Source of the DNA: UBA8106 sp913052135
GTDB taxonomy: Bacteria > Acidobacteriota > Vicinamibacteria > Vicinamibacterales > UBA823
Direction of reading: 5' to 3'
Assembly: GCA_913052135.1 (NCBI GenBank)
Contig: CAJXDY010000078.1
Coordinates: forward strand, 1-6,552
DNA length: 6,552 nucleotides
Notes under the pieces: model-generated
What the model was told of the DNA's origin: nothing
Seen by the model: the letters and a program-made list of their open reading frames with translations, nothing else
Databases searched by the model: none
Part shown: positions 1-4,829 of the stretch, piece after piece
Layout: every line of letters starts with the position of its first letter
Position numbering within the stretch: position 1 is the stretch's first letter
Position numbers and translations under genes: made by a program

Positions 1-43
1 GTCCACTCGAGTCCATTCCAGTCACATTCGCGCGGGATCGGTG
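1..43 (+). repeat. Phased GTCC element, copy 1 (left part cut off)
   Basis: Matches 1881-1923 at about 37 of 43 positions by hand alignment. The first 16 bases (GTCCACTCGAGTCCAT) and the last 13 (CGCGGGATCGGTG) are identical, and the middle 14 differ at six. Inside it GTCC, GTCC and GTCA stand at 1, 11 and 21, an exact 10-base period. If the architecture of the other copies holds, a GTGACC pair lies just to the left of base 1, outside the window. Confidence 0.75.
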
Positions 44-445
44 TGCGTAAGTGACTGATCTAATGAAACGCAATCCTCCTGCTGAATTAGGCATTCAGGG
101 TGATAAAGGCACCACTTGCGCGGCGGTGCGGAGACTCCTTCTCTGCGGCTAGTGTTTCCCTACAAAAGGTTCTTATTCTCCCTCACAGTTTGGATTGGAA
201 ACTGCCGGGTCGGGTCAGGGTCTCATCAAAGGGTGCATCAATGGTCAAACCAAACAGTTCTAGGATGCTTCCTCTATAACAACGACTCTCTATACTATGT
301 GAGTGCAACAATCTCTTCATGTTGGTCGCGCCCGACAATTTATGGTCGGATTGTAGGTATCATTCCATCGATTTCAAGGTGATTCCTTAGGTGAGCGATG
401 GCTCATGTTGCTCAATCCTCCCTCCGATGGAGTGGGTTAGTTTTG

Positions 446-477
446 GGGCTACCGTCCTCCGGTGGCCCTATTTTTTT
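446..477 (+). terminator. Strong intrinsic (Rho-independent) terminator
   Basis: A 9-pair stem (446-454 GGGCTACCG with 460-468 CGGTGGCCC, one G-U pair) closes a 5-base loop and is followed directly by TATTTTTTT (469-477). The T-tract is on the + strand only, so it acts on rightward transcripts. It sits 52 bases before the GTG start at 530 and would insulate that gene from upstream transcription. No gene that it could serve lies within the window. Confidence 0.8.
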
Positions 478-529
478 AACAATTTCAGTCCACTGCTTGA
501 GTGAAATATTCCTGGAAACAATGTAACTT

Positions 530-1597
530 GTGAGTAAACACTACCAAATCGCGATTCTAGGTGCCACTTACGGATCGCTCCTTTCAACCAAGTTGTTGTT
601 GGGCGGTCACGATGTCACCTTGGTAGGCCTGCCAGAGGAAGTTGAACTGATCAACCGTGAAGGCACGCGGGTACGTATTCCCGTCAAAGGCCAAGACCAG
701 CTACTTGAAATCGACTCACGAGTGCTATCTGGGGAGCTTAGGGCTCTCGCTCCGGAGGCGGTTGCGGCTGTTGACTACGACCTTATTGTGCTCGCCATGC
801 AAGAGCCACAGTACGCACAGGCGAACATCCGAGCGTTACTCGAGAAAGTCGCCCATAGCGAAACACCGTGCTTGTCCATCATGAATATGCCGCCGTTGCC
901 TTATCTGGCTCGAATTCCAGGATTTCCGCTAGAAGCCTGCCGCCATTGTTACACTGACGCTTCGATATGGGACGCCTTCGATCCTGCTCTTATCACGCTG
1001 TGCAGTCCCGATCCCCAAGCCTATCGACCGCCTGATGTAGCACTGAACGTACTTCAAGTCGGTTTGCCGACTAATTTCAAAGCGGCGAGGTTTGATTCTG
1101 AACATCACACTGCCATTTTGCGACAACTTGAAGCTGATATCAGCACAGCCCGCTACGACACCGAGCATGGCCCAATAGAAGTACCTGTCAAATTAAAAGT
1201 TCACGATTCGGTCTTTGTGCCGCTGGCCAAGTGGAGCATGCTGTTGGCGGGAAACTATCGCTGCATCCAAAAGGAGAACATGCGGTCAATTAAGGAGGCC
1301 GTTCATAATGACCTTGAAGAGTCCAGGCGGATTTATCAGTTAGTTATGGATCTTTGTATGACTCTCGGCGCCAAGGAAGAGGATCTCGTGCCTTTTGAAA
1401 AGTACGCCCACGCGGCAAAGTCACTCAAAAACCCCTCATCTGCTGCCAGAGCACTATTTAGCGGCGCACCCAATATCGAACGGGTCGATCTCCTGGTTCA
1501 GACCATTGCAGCAAAACAAAACCGACACGATTTTGCTATCGACGAGATTGTGGAGTTCGTCAATCACCGTTTGGAAATCAATCGACACGATGACTAA
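530..1597 (+). CDS. Ketopantoate reductase-family (ApbA/PanE-like) NAD(P)-dependent dehydrogenase, 355 aa
   Basis: A cytoplasmic oxidoreductase of the 6-phosphogluconate-dehydrogenase-like superfamily, expected to reduce a 2-oxo acid (or oxidise a 2-hydroxy acid) with NAD(P)H. The N-terminal Rossmann fold starts at once (residues 5-33, IAILGATYGS then GGHDVTLVG). The usual GxGxxG is here G-A-T-Y-G, with Thr in place of the middle Gly. The helical C-terminal domain carries the catalytic-lysine signature around PLAKWSMLLAGN: K234, with N242 at +8 matching the second conserved Asn of PanE; the first Asn (+4) is Leu238. At 355 residues it is longer than PanE (about 300). The GTG start at 530 is favoured because the Rossmann strand begins four residues later; the Shine-Dalgarno is weak (GGA at 514-516). 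The substitutions and its solitary position suggest a paralogue with another substrate rather than the pantothenate enzyme, so no symbol is given. Confidence 0.85.
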   Translation: MSKHYQIAILGATYGSLLSTKLLLGGHDVTLVGLPEEVELINREGTRVRIPVKGQDQLLEIDSRVLSGELRALAPEAVAAVDYDLIVLAMQEPQYAQANIRALLEKVAHSETPCLSIMNMPPLPYLARIPGFPLEACRHCYTDASIWDAFDPALITLCSPDPQAYRPPDVALNVLQVGLPTNFKAARFDSEHHTAILRQLEADISTARYDTEHGPIEVPVKLKVHDSVFVPLAKWSMLLAGNYRCIQKENMRSIKEAVHNDLEESRRIYQLVMDLCMTLGAKEEDLVPFEKYAHAAKSLKNPSSAARALFSGAPNIERVDLLVQTIAAKQNRHDFAIDEIVEFVNHRLEINRHDD

Positions 1598-1632
1598 TTC
1601 GATCTTGTGTATAGATGAATCTGGATTGATCA

Positions 1633-1806
1633 ATGTTGAACAAATGGAAGACAAACCTGGGTCGGGCCATTAGAAGATCCGGGGGGATAGAGTTTCTTTG
1701 GGAAAGGCCAATGACGCTGGCTCTGCTGATACTGGCACTGGTTCTGCTTCTTGCGCCCTACTTACTCGACAAACTGAAGATTCGTGACCGATTGTTGTCG
1801 AACTAG
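1633..1806 (+). pseudogene. Remnant of the C-terminal end of a TctA-like tripartite tricarboxylate transporter permease
   Basis: An open frame of 57 codons starting 36 bases after the preceding dehydrogenase. It reads NLGRAIRRSGG, then a W-E-R-P-M turn (residues 23-27), then one hydrophobic helix (about 28-45, leucine/alanine-rich) and a basic tail ending at TAG 1804-1806. This is the layout I know from the last ~50 residues of TctA permeases (E-x-N-L-x-R-A, S-x-G, R-P, final membrane helix, P, basic end), a ~500-residue integral membrane protein. Just upstream, in another frame, 1645-1653 encodes M-E-D. Dropping one A from the run at 1652-1656 would join them as M-E-D-N-L-G-R-A, so a one-base frameshift is likely. 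The rest of the permease is missing. Alternative: an unrelated 57-residue single-span membrane protein with the ATG at 1633 or 1711; neither start has a good Shine-Dalgarno. Confidence 0.55.
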
Positions 1807-1856
1807 TTTTCTATTGATCTAAGTCGGACTAGGGGTTCCTTTTCGATCAGATCACT

Positions 1857-1923
1857 GTGACCATAATGTGACCGAAAATTGTCCACTCGAGTCCATATGA
1901 GTTACATATGCGCGGGATCGGTG
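1857..1923 (+). repeat. Phased GTGACC/GTCC array, copy 2 (complete)
   Basis: GTGACC stands at 1857 and 1868 (11-base period, one helical turn). After a 13-base step from the second unit, GTCC, GTCC and GTTA follow at 1881, 1891 and 1901 (10-base period). CGCGGGATCGGTG (1911-1923) then closes the block as in copy 1. All units thus face the same side of the helix. The 19 bases GTGACCATAATGTGACCGA at 1857-1875 recur exactly, inverted, at 6057-6075. Confidence 0.75.
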
Positions 1924-1929
1924 GACAAT
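1878..1929. repeat. Inverted repeat / hairpin inside copy 2
   Basis: ATTGTCCAC (1878-1886) is perfectly complementary to GTGGACAAT (1921-1929), 34 bases apart. Within it CATATG (1894-1899) and CATATG (1905-1910) can pair across a 5-base loop. No T-tract follows, so it is not a terminator. In copy 1 the right arm is altered (GTGTGC instead of GTGGAC), so the outer stem is not conserved there. Confidence 0.65.
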
Positions 1930-1970
1930 CCCGAGGCTATTTGACCAACACCGTCTCTTCTTATTTGCTT

Positions 1971-2101
1971 GGGTCGAATCCCATCCAACTAAATCCAGCA
2001 CTTTTAGAAGGTAACTTTGACGGTATCTATCTGGCGGTGACCAGGAAACATTCGTCATTTCAATTTGTTAAGATCCTGTTCGATTCACCCCCTGTCCACC
2101 A
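1971..2101 (+). repeat. Diverged ~130-base direct repeat, copy A
   Basis: Aligns over its whole length with 4491-4619. Exact blocks in the same order are AAATCCAGCACTTT (1991-2004), TTTGACGGTA (2016-2025), ATTTCAAT (2057-2064) and TCCTGTTCGAT (2074-2084), ending in CCACCA. By eye roughly two thirds to three quarters of positions agree. No open frame is preserved between the copies, and no hairpin is clearly conserved. It ends 120 bases before the luciferase-like gene. It may be an ancient duplication, a non-autonomous mobile element or a shared upstream control region. Confidence 0.75.
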
Positions 2102-2221
2102 AACTACGTGTACAAGCATCCCTTGTTGGCAAGCGTAGGGAAGCTACTTAATGGATTTGTGTGAAGCGCGCCGTCAAAGCGTAAGATTGCACGTACATGC
2201 TCATGTTGGAGGAGTATCCTT

Positions 2222-3100
2222 GTGAAAACAGGAGTCGTTTTCCCGCAAACTGAGATCGGTGCCGAGGCGGCGCGGGTCAAGGCGTTTGCGCAGGCCGCCG
2301 AAGGTCTCGGCTACCAACATCTTCTGGCATACGATCACGTTCTCGGAGCCAGCACCAAGAGCCGACCAGATTTCGCTGGTCCCTATACATCTGAGTCCAT
2401 GTTCCATGAGGTGTTCGTGCTGTTCGGCTATCTAGCCGGTGTAACTGAACGAATCGAATTTGTCACCGGTGTATTGATCCTGCCGCAGCGACAGACCGTA
2501 CTGGTCGCGAAGCAGGCGGCTGAAGTGGACCGGCTCAGCAACGGGCGGTTGCGCCTTGGCATCGGCGTCGGTTGGAATCAGGTCGAATACGAAGGCCTCA
2601 ACGAAAACTTCCACGACCGCGGCAAGCGCTCCGAGGAGCAGATTGCGTTAATGCGTGCATTGTGGACGCAGGACGTCATCGAATTCGATGGCCGTTGGCA
2701 TAAGGTACGAGAGGCCGGCATCAACCCATCCCCGGTACAACGGCCAATTCCAGTATGGATCGGTGGTTATGTGCCAGCCACTATGGAACGAATCGGGCGC
2801 ATAGGTGACGGCTGGTTTCCAAGTTCTCAACCCGGCGAAATCCCTACGGATCAAGTGCACTCAGATCTCGGGTTGATCTGCGACGCGGCACACGCGGCCG
2901 GTCGCAATCCAAAAGAAATAGGCGTCGAGGCACGGATTTCCCTTAGTAAGATCGCACGGGACCAATGGGTCCCCGCAACCGAAGCCTGGCGTAGAGCTGG
3001 CGCAACTCACCTGTCGCTAATCACGATGGGCAGCGGTTTGGATATCGATGCTCAGATTGACCAATTGCGTGATTACCGTGAGACGGTAGGTCTTGACTAG
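2222..3100 (+). CDS. Luciferase-like (LLM class) flavin/F420-dependent oxidoreductase, 292 aa
   Basis: A cytoplasmic TIM-barrel oxidoreductase of the bacterial luciferase superfamily, which uses reduced FMN (monooxygenases) or coenzyme F420. The N-terminus MKTGVVFPQTEIG forms the first strand. Residues 76-149 carry the family core: TGVLILPQRQTVLVAKQAAEVDRLS, the glycine-rich GRLRLGIGVGW, the EY/F-G-L-x-E-x-F region, R-G-K-R-S-E-E-Q and M-R-A-L-W. PVWIGG (177-182) and G-D-G-W-F-P (195-200) follow, both typical of the F420-type subgroup. Length is normal. The GTG start is fixed by the Shine-Dalgarno GGAGGAG (2208-2214) and by the protein starting directly in strand one. The cofactor (FMN or F420) and substrate cannot be read from the sequence. 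No flavin reductase or F420 biosynthesis gene is in the window. No clear terminator follows. Confidence 0.9.
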   Translation: MKTGVVFPQTEIGAEAARVKAFAQAAEGLGYQHLLAYDHVLGASTKSRPDFAGPYTSESMFHEVFVLFGYLAGVTERIEFVTGVLILPQRQTVLVAKQAAEVDRLSNGRLRLGIGVGWNQVEYEGLNENFHDRGKRSEEQIALMRALWTQDVIEFDGRWHKVREAGINPSPVQRPIPVWIGGYVPATMERIGRIGDGWFPSSQPGEIPTDQVHSDLGLICDAAHAAGRNPKEIGVEARISLSKIARDQWVPATEAWRRAGATHLSLITMGSGLDIDAQIDQLRDYRETVGLD

Positions 3101-3276
3101 GCGAGCCTGGTTTTCCCGATAATCCAGTCCAGTTGATGTGAGCGTATTAGGTAGCGAGCGATTGAGCCTTCTGTTAAATCTCCGACAGCTGATCAGTCGG
3201 TCCCGAGAACGAGACTAGGTCCAGTGTATCGTTCCATTGAAAACTGGGATGGATCTTTAGGAATTGGAGGTTCCTT

Positions 3277-3420
3277 TTGGATCACCACGAAGACCTGGTA
3301 GGATTCTTAGTTCTACTTAAAATGCACTTAGCTGGAAGACCATTCAGGACAAACATACACAGGGTTGAGGTGCTTGGATGTATTGAATTTACTGGACTTT
3401 TGATAGACACAATCAAATAG
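3277..3420 (+). CDS. Doubtful small ORF, 47 aa, unrecognised
   Basis: A TTG codon at 3277 follows GGAGG (3266-3270) at six bases and opens 47 codons to TAG 3418-3420. The product has a short hydrophobic stretch (about residues 8-15, GFLVLLK) and a second near the end (GLLIDTIK), with basic residues between. I recognise no family. The good Shine-Dalgarno spacing is the only positive evidence. The frame also stays open upstream of the TTG, and the region is AT-rich with no clear codon bias. It could be a decayed gene fragment or chance. Confidence 0.2.
   Translation: MDHHEDLVGFLVLLKMHLAGRPFRTNIHRVEVLGCIEFTGLLIDTIK
3399..3417. promoter_or_regulatory. Operator-like palindrome upstream of the TauD-like gene
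   Basis: TTTGAT and ATCAAA form a perfect 6-base inverted repeat with a 7-base spacer (TTTGATAGACACAATCAAA), 88 bases before the ATG at 3506. The 19-base size and AT-rich arms suit the site of a dimeric repressor or LysR/GntR-type regulator. No T-tract follows, and the stem is too AT-rich to be a terminator. I cannot place a confident -35/-10 pair next to it. Confidence 0.35.
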
Positions 3421-3505
3421 AGTAGTGGACTCATAGGCCTTACAGCACCGCGCTGTCCGAAACCCGCCCGTTCTGAACCAAGAATGCGGCAAGGGAGACT
3501 AGTCA

Positions 3506-4354
3506 ATGACCGTTGTCGCACCTACGAGCCGGCCCCATCAGTCGATCGGCGTCCGATCGGTGGCGGGCGCGCTCGGCGCCGAGATCACCGGCGTCGACCT
3601 GGCACAGCCGCTCGATGACGATGTTTTCGATGAGATCCAACAGGCTTTCTACGACCACCTGGTCATATTCTTCCGCGCTCAGACCATCGGTCCAGCAGAT
3701 CAGGTGGCATTCACGGAACGTTTTGGGCCAACGGCACCGCACCCGCTTGGAATCGCCAGCCTCGACGGTCACCCGCAGGTTATGGTGCTGGAGAACAGGC
3801 CCGGTAAGCTCGCCGCGCGTAACGATTTCTGGCACTCCGACATTTCATTCGGAGAGTGTCCGCCGGCACTCTCGATGCTGTATGCGATCGAAGTCACCGA
3901 GGGCCGTGCCGACACGATGTTCACCAACATGTACGCGGCTTACGAGGGACTGTCCGAACGCCTGCGTACTATCCTCGACGGCCTGGACGCAATGCACGAT
4001 GCCGAACAACTGGTCAACGAAGTGCCCTCCCGCGTCCAGGCGCGGGAGGTCCCGCCGGGCGTCGTTCATCCGGTCGTGCGCACACACCCGGGCAGCGGCC
4101 GCAAGGCGCTGTTCGTCAACCCCTACTATACCGCCCATTTCGTCGGCATGACGCGGCAGGAAAGCCAGCCGCTACTCCAGTACCTCTACCAGCACGCCAC
4201 CCAGCACGAGAACATATACCGACATAAGTGGCGGGTGGGCGACGTGCTGATTTGGGACAACCGGTGCACCATGCATTACGCCGTGCGCGACTACGACGAC
4301 AGCCTGCCACGATTCCTGCATCGCACGACAGCAGCAGGTGAACGACCGGTCTAG
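3506..4354 (+). CDS. TauD/TfdA-family Fe(II)/2-oxoglutarate-dependent dioxygenase, 282 aa
   Basis: A cytoplasmic non-haem iron enzyme that couples oxidative decarboxylation of 2-oxoglutarate to hydroxylation of a small acidic substrate; in TauD this releases sulfite from taurine. The iron triad is visible as H110-x-D112 (FWHSDISF) and H257 (CTMHYAV). T137 (A-D-T-M-F-T) and R269/R273 (PRFLHRTT) are the expected 2-oxoglutarate contacts. HPVVRTHPGSGRKALFVNPYYT (about 188-209) is the usual family stretch. Length equals E. coli TauD (283). Aligned from memory with TauD, the taurine-contact His70 and Asn95 are kept as H79 and N106, but Tyr73 is replaced by G82, so taurine itself is uncertain and another sulfonate, sulfate ester or carboxylate is possible. 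The ATG is supported by AAGGGAG at 3491-3497. It stands alone, with no sulfonate ABC transporter (tauABC) beside it. A long overlapping frame at 3513-4151 is only its GC-rich shadow. Confidence 0.92.
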   Translation: MTVVAPTSRPHQSIGVRSVAGALGAEITGVDLAQPLDDDVFDEIQQAFYDHLVIFFRAQTIGPADQVAFTERFGPTAPHPLGIASLDGHPQVMVLENRPGKLAARNDFWHSDISFGECPPALSMLYAIEVTEGRADTMFTNMYAAYEGLSERLRTILDGLDAMHDAEQLVNEVPSRVQAREVPPGVVHPVVRTHPGSGRKALFVNPYYTAHFVGMTRQESQPLLQYLYQHATQHENIYRHKWRVGDVLIWDNRCTMHYAVRDYDDSLPRFLHRTTAAGERPV

Positions 4355-4401
4355 CATGAGCACACTGTAAGTTTGGCCAAATTAAGATCTCAAGTGATGC
4401 C

Positions 4402-4420
4402 GAGAACGGAGTTCTCATTT
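4402..4420 (+). terminator. Weak possible terminator after the TauD-like gene
   Basis: GAGAAC (4402-4407) and GTTCTC (4411-4416) form a perfect 6-pair stem with a 3-base loop, followed by ATTT. The stem is short and the T-tract poor, so termination would be inefficient. Its place, 48 bases after the stop codon, is the only further support. Confidence 0.3.
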
Positions 4421-4490
4421 ATGGCAGCAAAGGCTTCTTCTCTGTGCAATCCTGACTGCAAAGCTATAGATCTAATAATTCAAGTGTAAG

Positions 4491-4619
4491 GAGTCCAACC
4501 CCGTCCAACCAAATCCAGCACTTTCGACGGTAAGTTTGACGGTAACTATTTCCTAGAGAAAAGATAACTATATTATTTCAATAGGTTACAGTCCTGTTCG
4601 ATCCCACCCATAGCCACCA
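4491..4619 (+). repeat. Diverged ~130-base direct repeat, copy B
   Basis: Partner of 1971-2101. Shared exact blocks are AAATCCAGCACTTT (4511-4524), TTTGACGGTA (4535-4544), ATTTCAAT (4575-4582) and TCCTGTTCGAT (4592-4602), with CCACCA near the right end (4614-4619 here has CCACCA/T). Its left end shows GTCCAACCCC then GTCCAACCAA then ATCCAGCAC, again a ~10-base step like the phased arrays. It ends 210 bases before the Rieske gene. Confidence 0.75.
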
Positions 4620-4666
4620 TCTTATCAATGGCTTACGACGCTCCTTATTTTTTGAGGTGAGTCAGT

Positions 4667-4720
4667 GTGACCAGATTGTGACCGCTGATCGAGCAGACTC
4701 ACCGCTGACTCCAGACTGTC
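4667..4720 (+). promoter_or_regulatory. GTGACC pair and tandem repeats upstream of the Rieske gene
   Basis: GTGACC stands at 4667 and 4678 with the same 5-base spacer length (11-base period) as the arrays at 1857 and 6075. The GTCC ladder that follows elsewhere is absent. Instead ACCGCTGA occurs at 4681 and 4701 (20 bases, two turns) and GACTC at 4696 and 4707 (11 bases). Helically phased direct repeats about 110-125 bases before a -10 box suit an upstream activator site. The regulator is unknown. Confidence 0.45.
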
Positions 4721-4772
4721 CGGCGCCCCGGTGGGCGGAGGATGGTTTTGGATAAAGTGTACTTCGAAAGAT

Positions 4773-4797
4773 TTGCCACGGCGTGATTGCCTATAAT
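4773..4797 (+). promoter_or_regulatory. Putative promoter of the Rieske gene
   Basis: A perfect TATAAT at 4792-4797, with TG at 4788-4789 nearby, lies 32 bases before the ATG. TTGCCA at 4773-4778 is the best -35 match, but the spacer is only 13 bases, so a sigma-70 promoter of this form would need help from an activator or rely on the near-extended -10. Transcription would begin near 4804, giving a ~26-base leader that contains the Shine-Dalgarno GAGAGGG (4820-4826). Confidence 0.45.
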
Positions 4798-4829
4798 CTC
4801 ATCAGTATCGCTACTCACCGAGAGGGCAT

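Larger units (their letters stand above)
1..529. other. Gene-poor left-edge region
   Basis: I see no convincing protein gene here. The longest open frame (116-382, TTG start, 88 codons) has no Shine-Dalgarno sequence and gives a cysteine-, serine- and arginine-rich product unlike any family I know. What can be seen is: a copy of the phased GTCC element at 1-43; a 6-base inverted repeat CTGAAT/ATTCAG at 82-98; an inverted repeat CCGAC/GTCGG at 332-349; two small hairpins (392-405 and 422-432); and a strong intrinsic terminator at 446-477. The terminator has no gene in front of it inside the window, so it ends either an untranslated transcript or one that begins to the left of base 1. Confidence 0.6.
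1807..2221. other. Intergenic region with phased array, hairpin and repeat A
   Basis: No gene is supported. The region contains in order: the GTGACC/GTCC phased array (1857-1910), a 9-base inverted repeat enclosing it (1878-1929), repeat A (1971-2101), and a 120-base leader that ends in a very good Shine-Dalgarno, GGAGGAG (2208-2214), seven bases before the GTG at 2222. A weak promoter guess in the leader is TTGTTG (2123-2128) with CTTAAT (2147-2152), an 18-base spacer; I do not consider it reliable. An open frame on the minus strand (2058-1852) has no recognisable product. Confidence 0.6.
3101..3505. other. Intergenic region upstream of the TauD-like gene
   Basis: No gene can be asserted over these 405 bases. 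Visible are an inverted repeat CCGAC/GTCGG (3182-3200) around CTGATCAG, a doubtful small ORF (3277-3420), the palindrome TTTGAT-N7-ATCAAA (3399-3417), a small hairpin ACAGC/GCTGT (3442-3456), and the Shine-Dalgarno AAGGGAG (3491-3497) of the next gene. Base composition is AT-rich compared with the flanking genes. I find no copy of the GTGACC pair or of the ~130-base repeat here, unlike the gaps on either side. Confidence 0.55.
4355..4829. other. Intergenic region with repeat B and the Rieske promoter region
   Basis: No gene is supported. In order it holds a weak hairpin (4402-4416), repeat B (4491-4619), the GTGACC pair (4667-4684), tandem ACCGCTGA and GACTC repeats (4681-4720), a GC-rich hairpin GCCC/GGGC (4725-4736), and a likely promoter and Shine-Dalgarno for the Rieske gene. 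AGATCT followed by CAAGTG occurs twice before repeat B (4386-4397 and 4468-4486), perhaps a small duplication. Confidence 0.6.

Noticed and set aside
332..349. CCGAC/GTCGG inverted repeats at 332-349 and 3182-3200 as a shared operator
   Set aside because: Spacers differ (8 and 9 bases) and nothing else matches; 5-base arms are expected by chance.
116..382. 88-codon open frame in the left-edge region
   Set aside because: TTG start, no Shine-Dalgarno, odd composition, no recognisable domain; most likely chance.
1852..2058. Minus-strand frame across the array and repeat A as a transposase fragment
   Set aside because: No transposase motif is visible and the frame is not preserved in repeat B.
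2070..2101. tRNA-like ending (TTCGATT followed by CCACCA) in repeats A and B
   Set aside because: The bases flanking TTCGATT do not form a T-stem (only two of five pairs), and no acceptor, D or anticodon arm can be drawn upstream.
3513..4151. 212-codon overlapping frame inside the TauD-like gene
   Set aside because: Arginine- and serine-rich translation typical of an out-of-frame reading of a GC-rich gene; the TauD frame has all catalytic residues.
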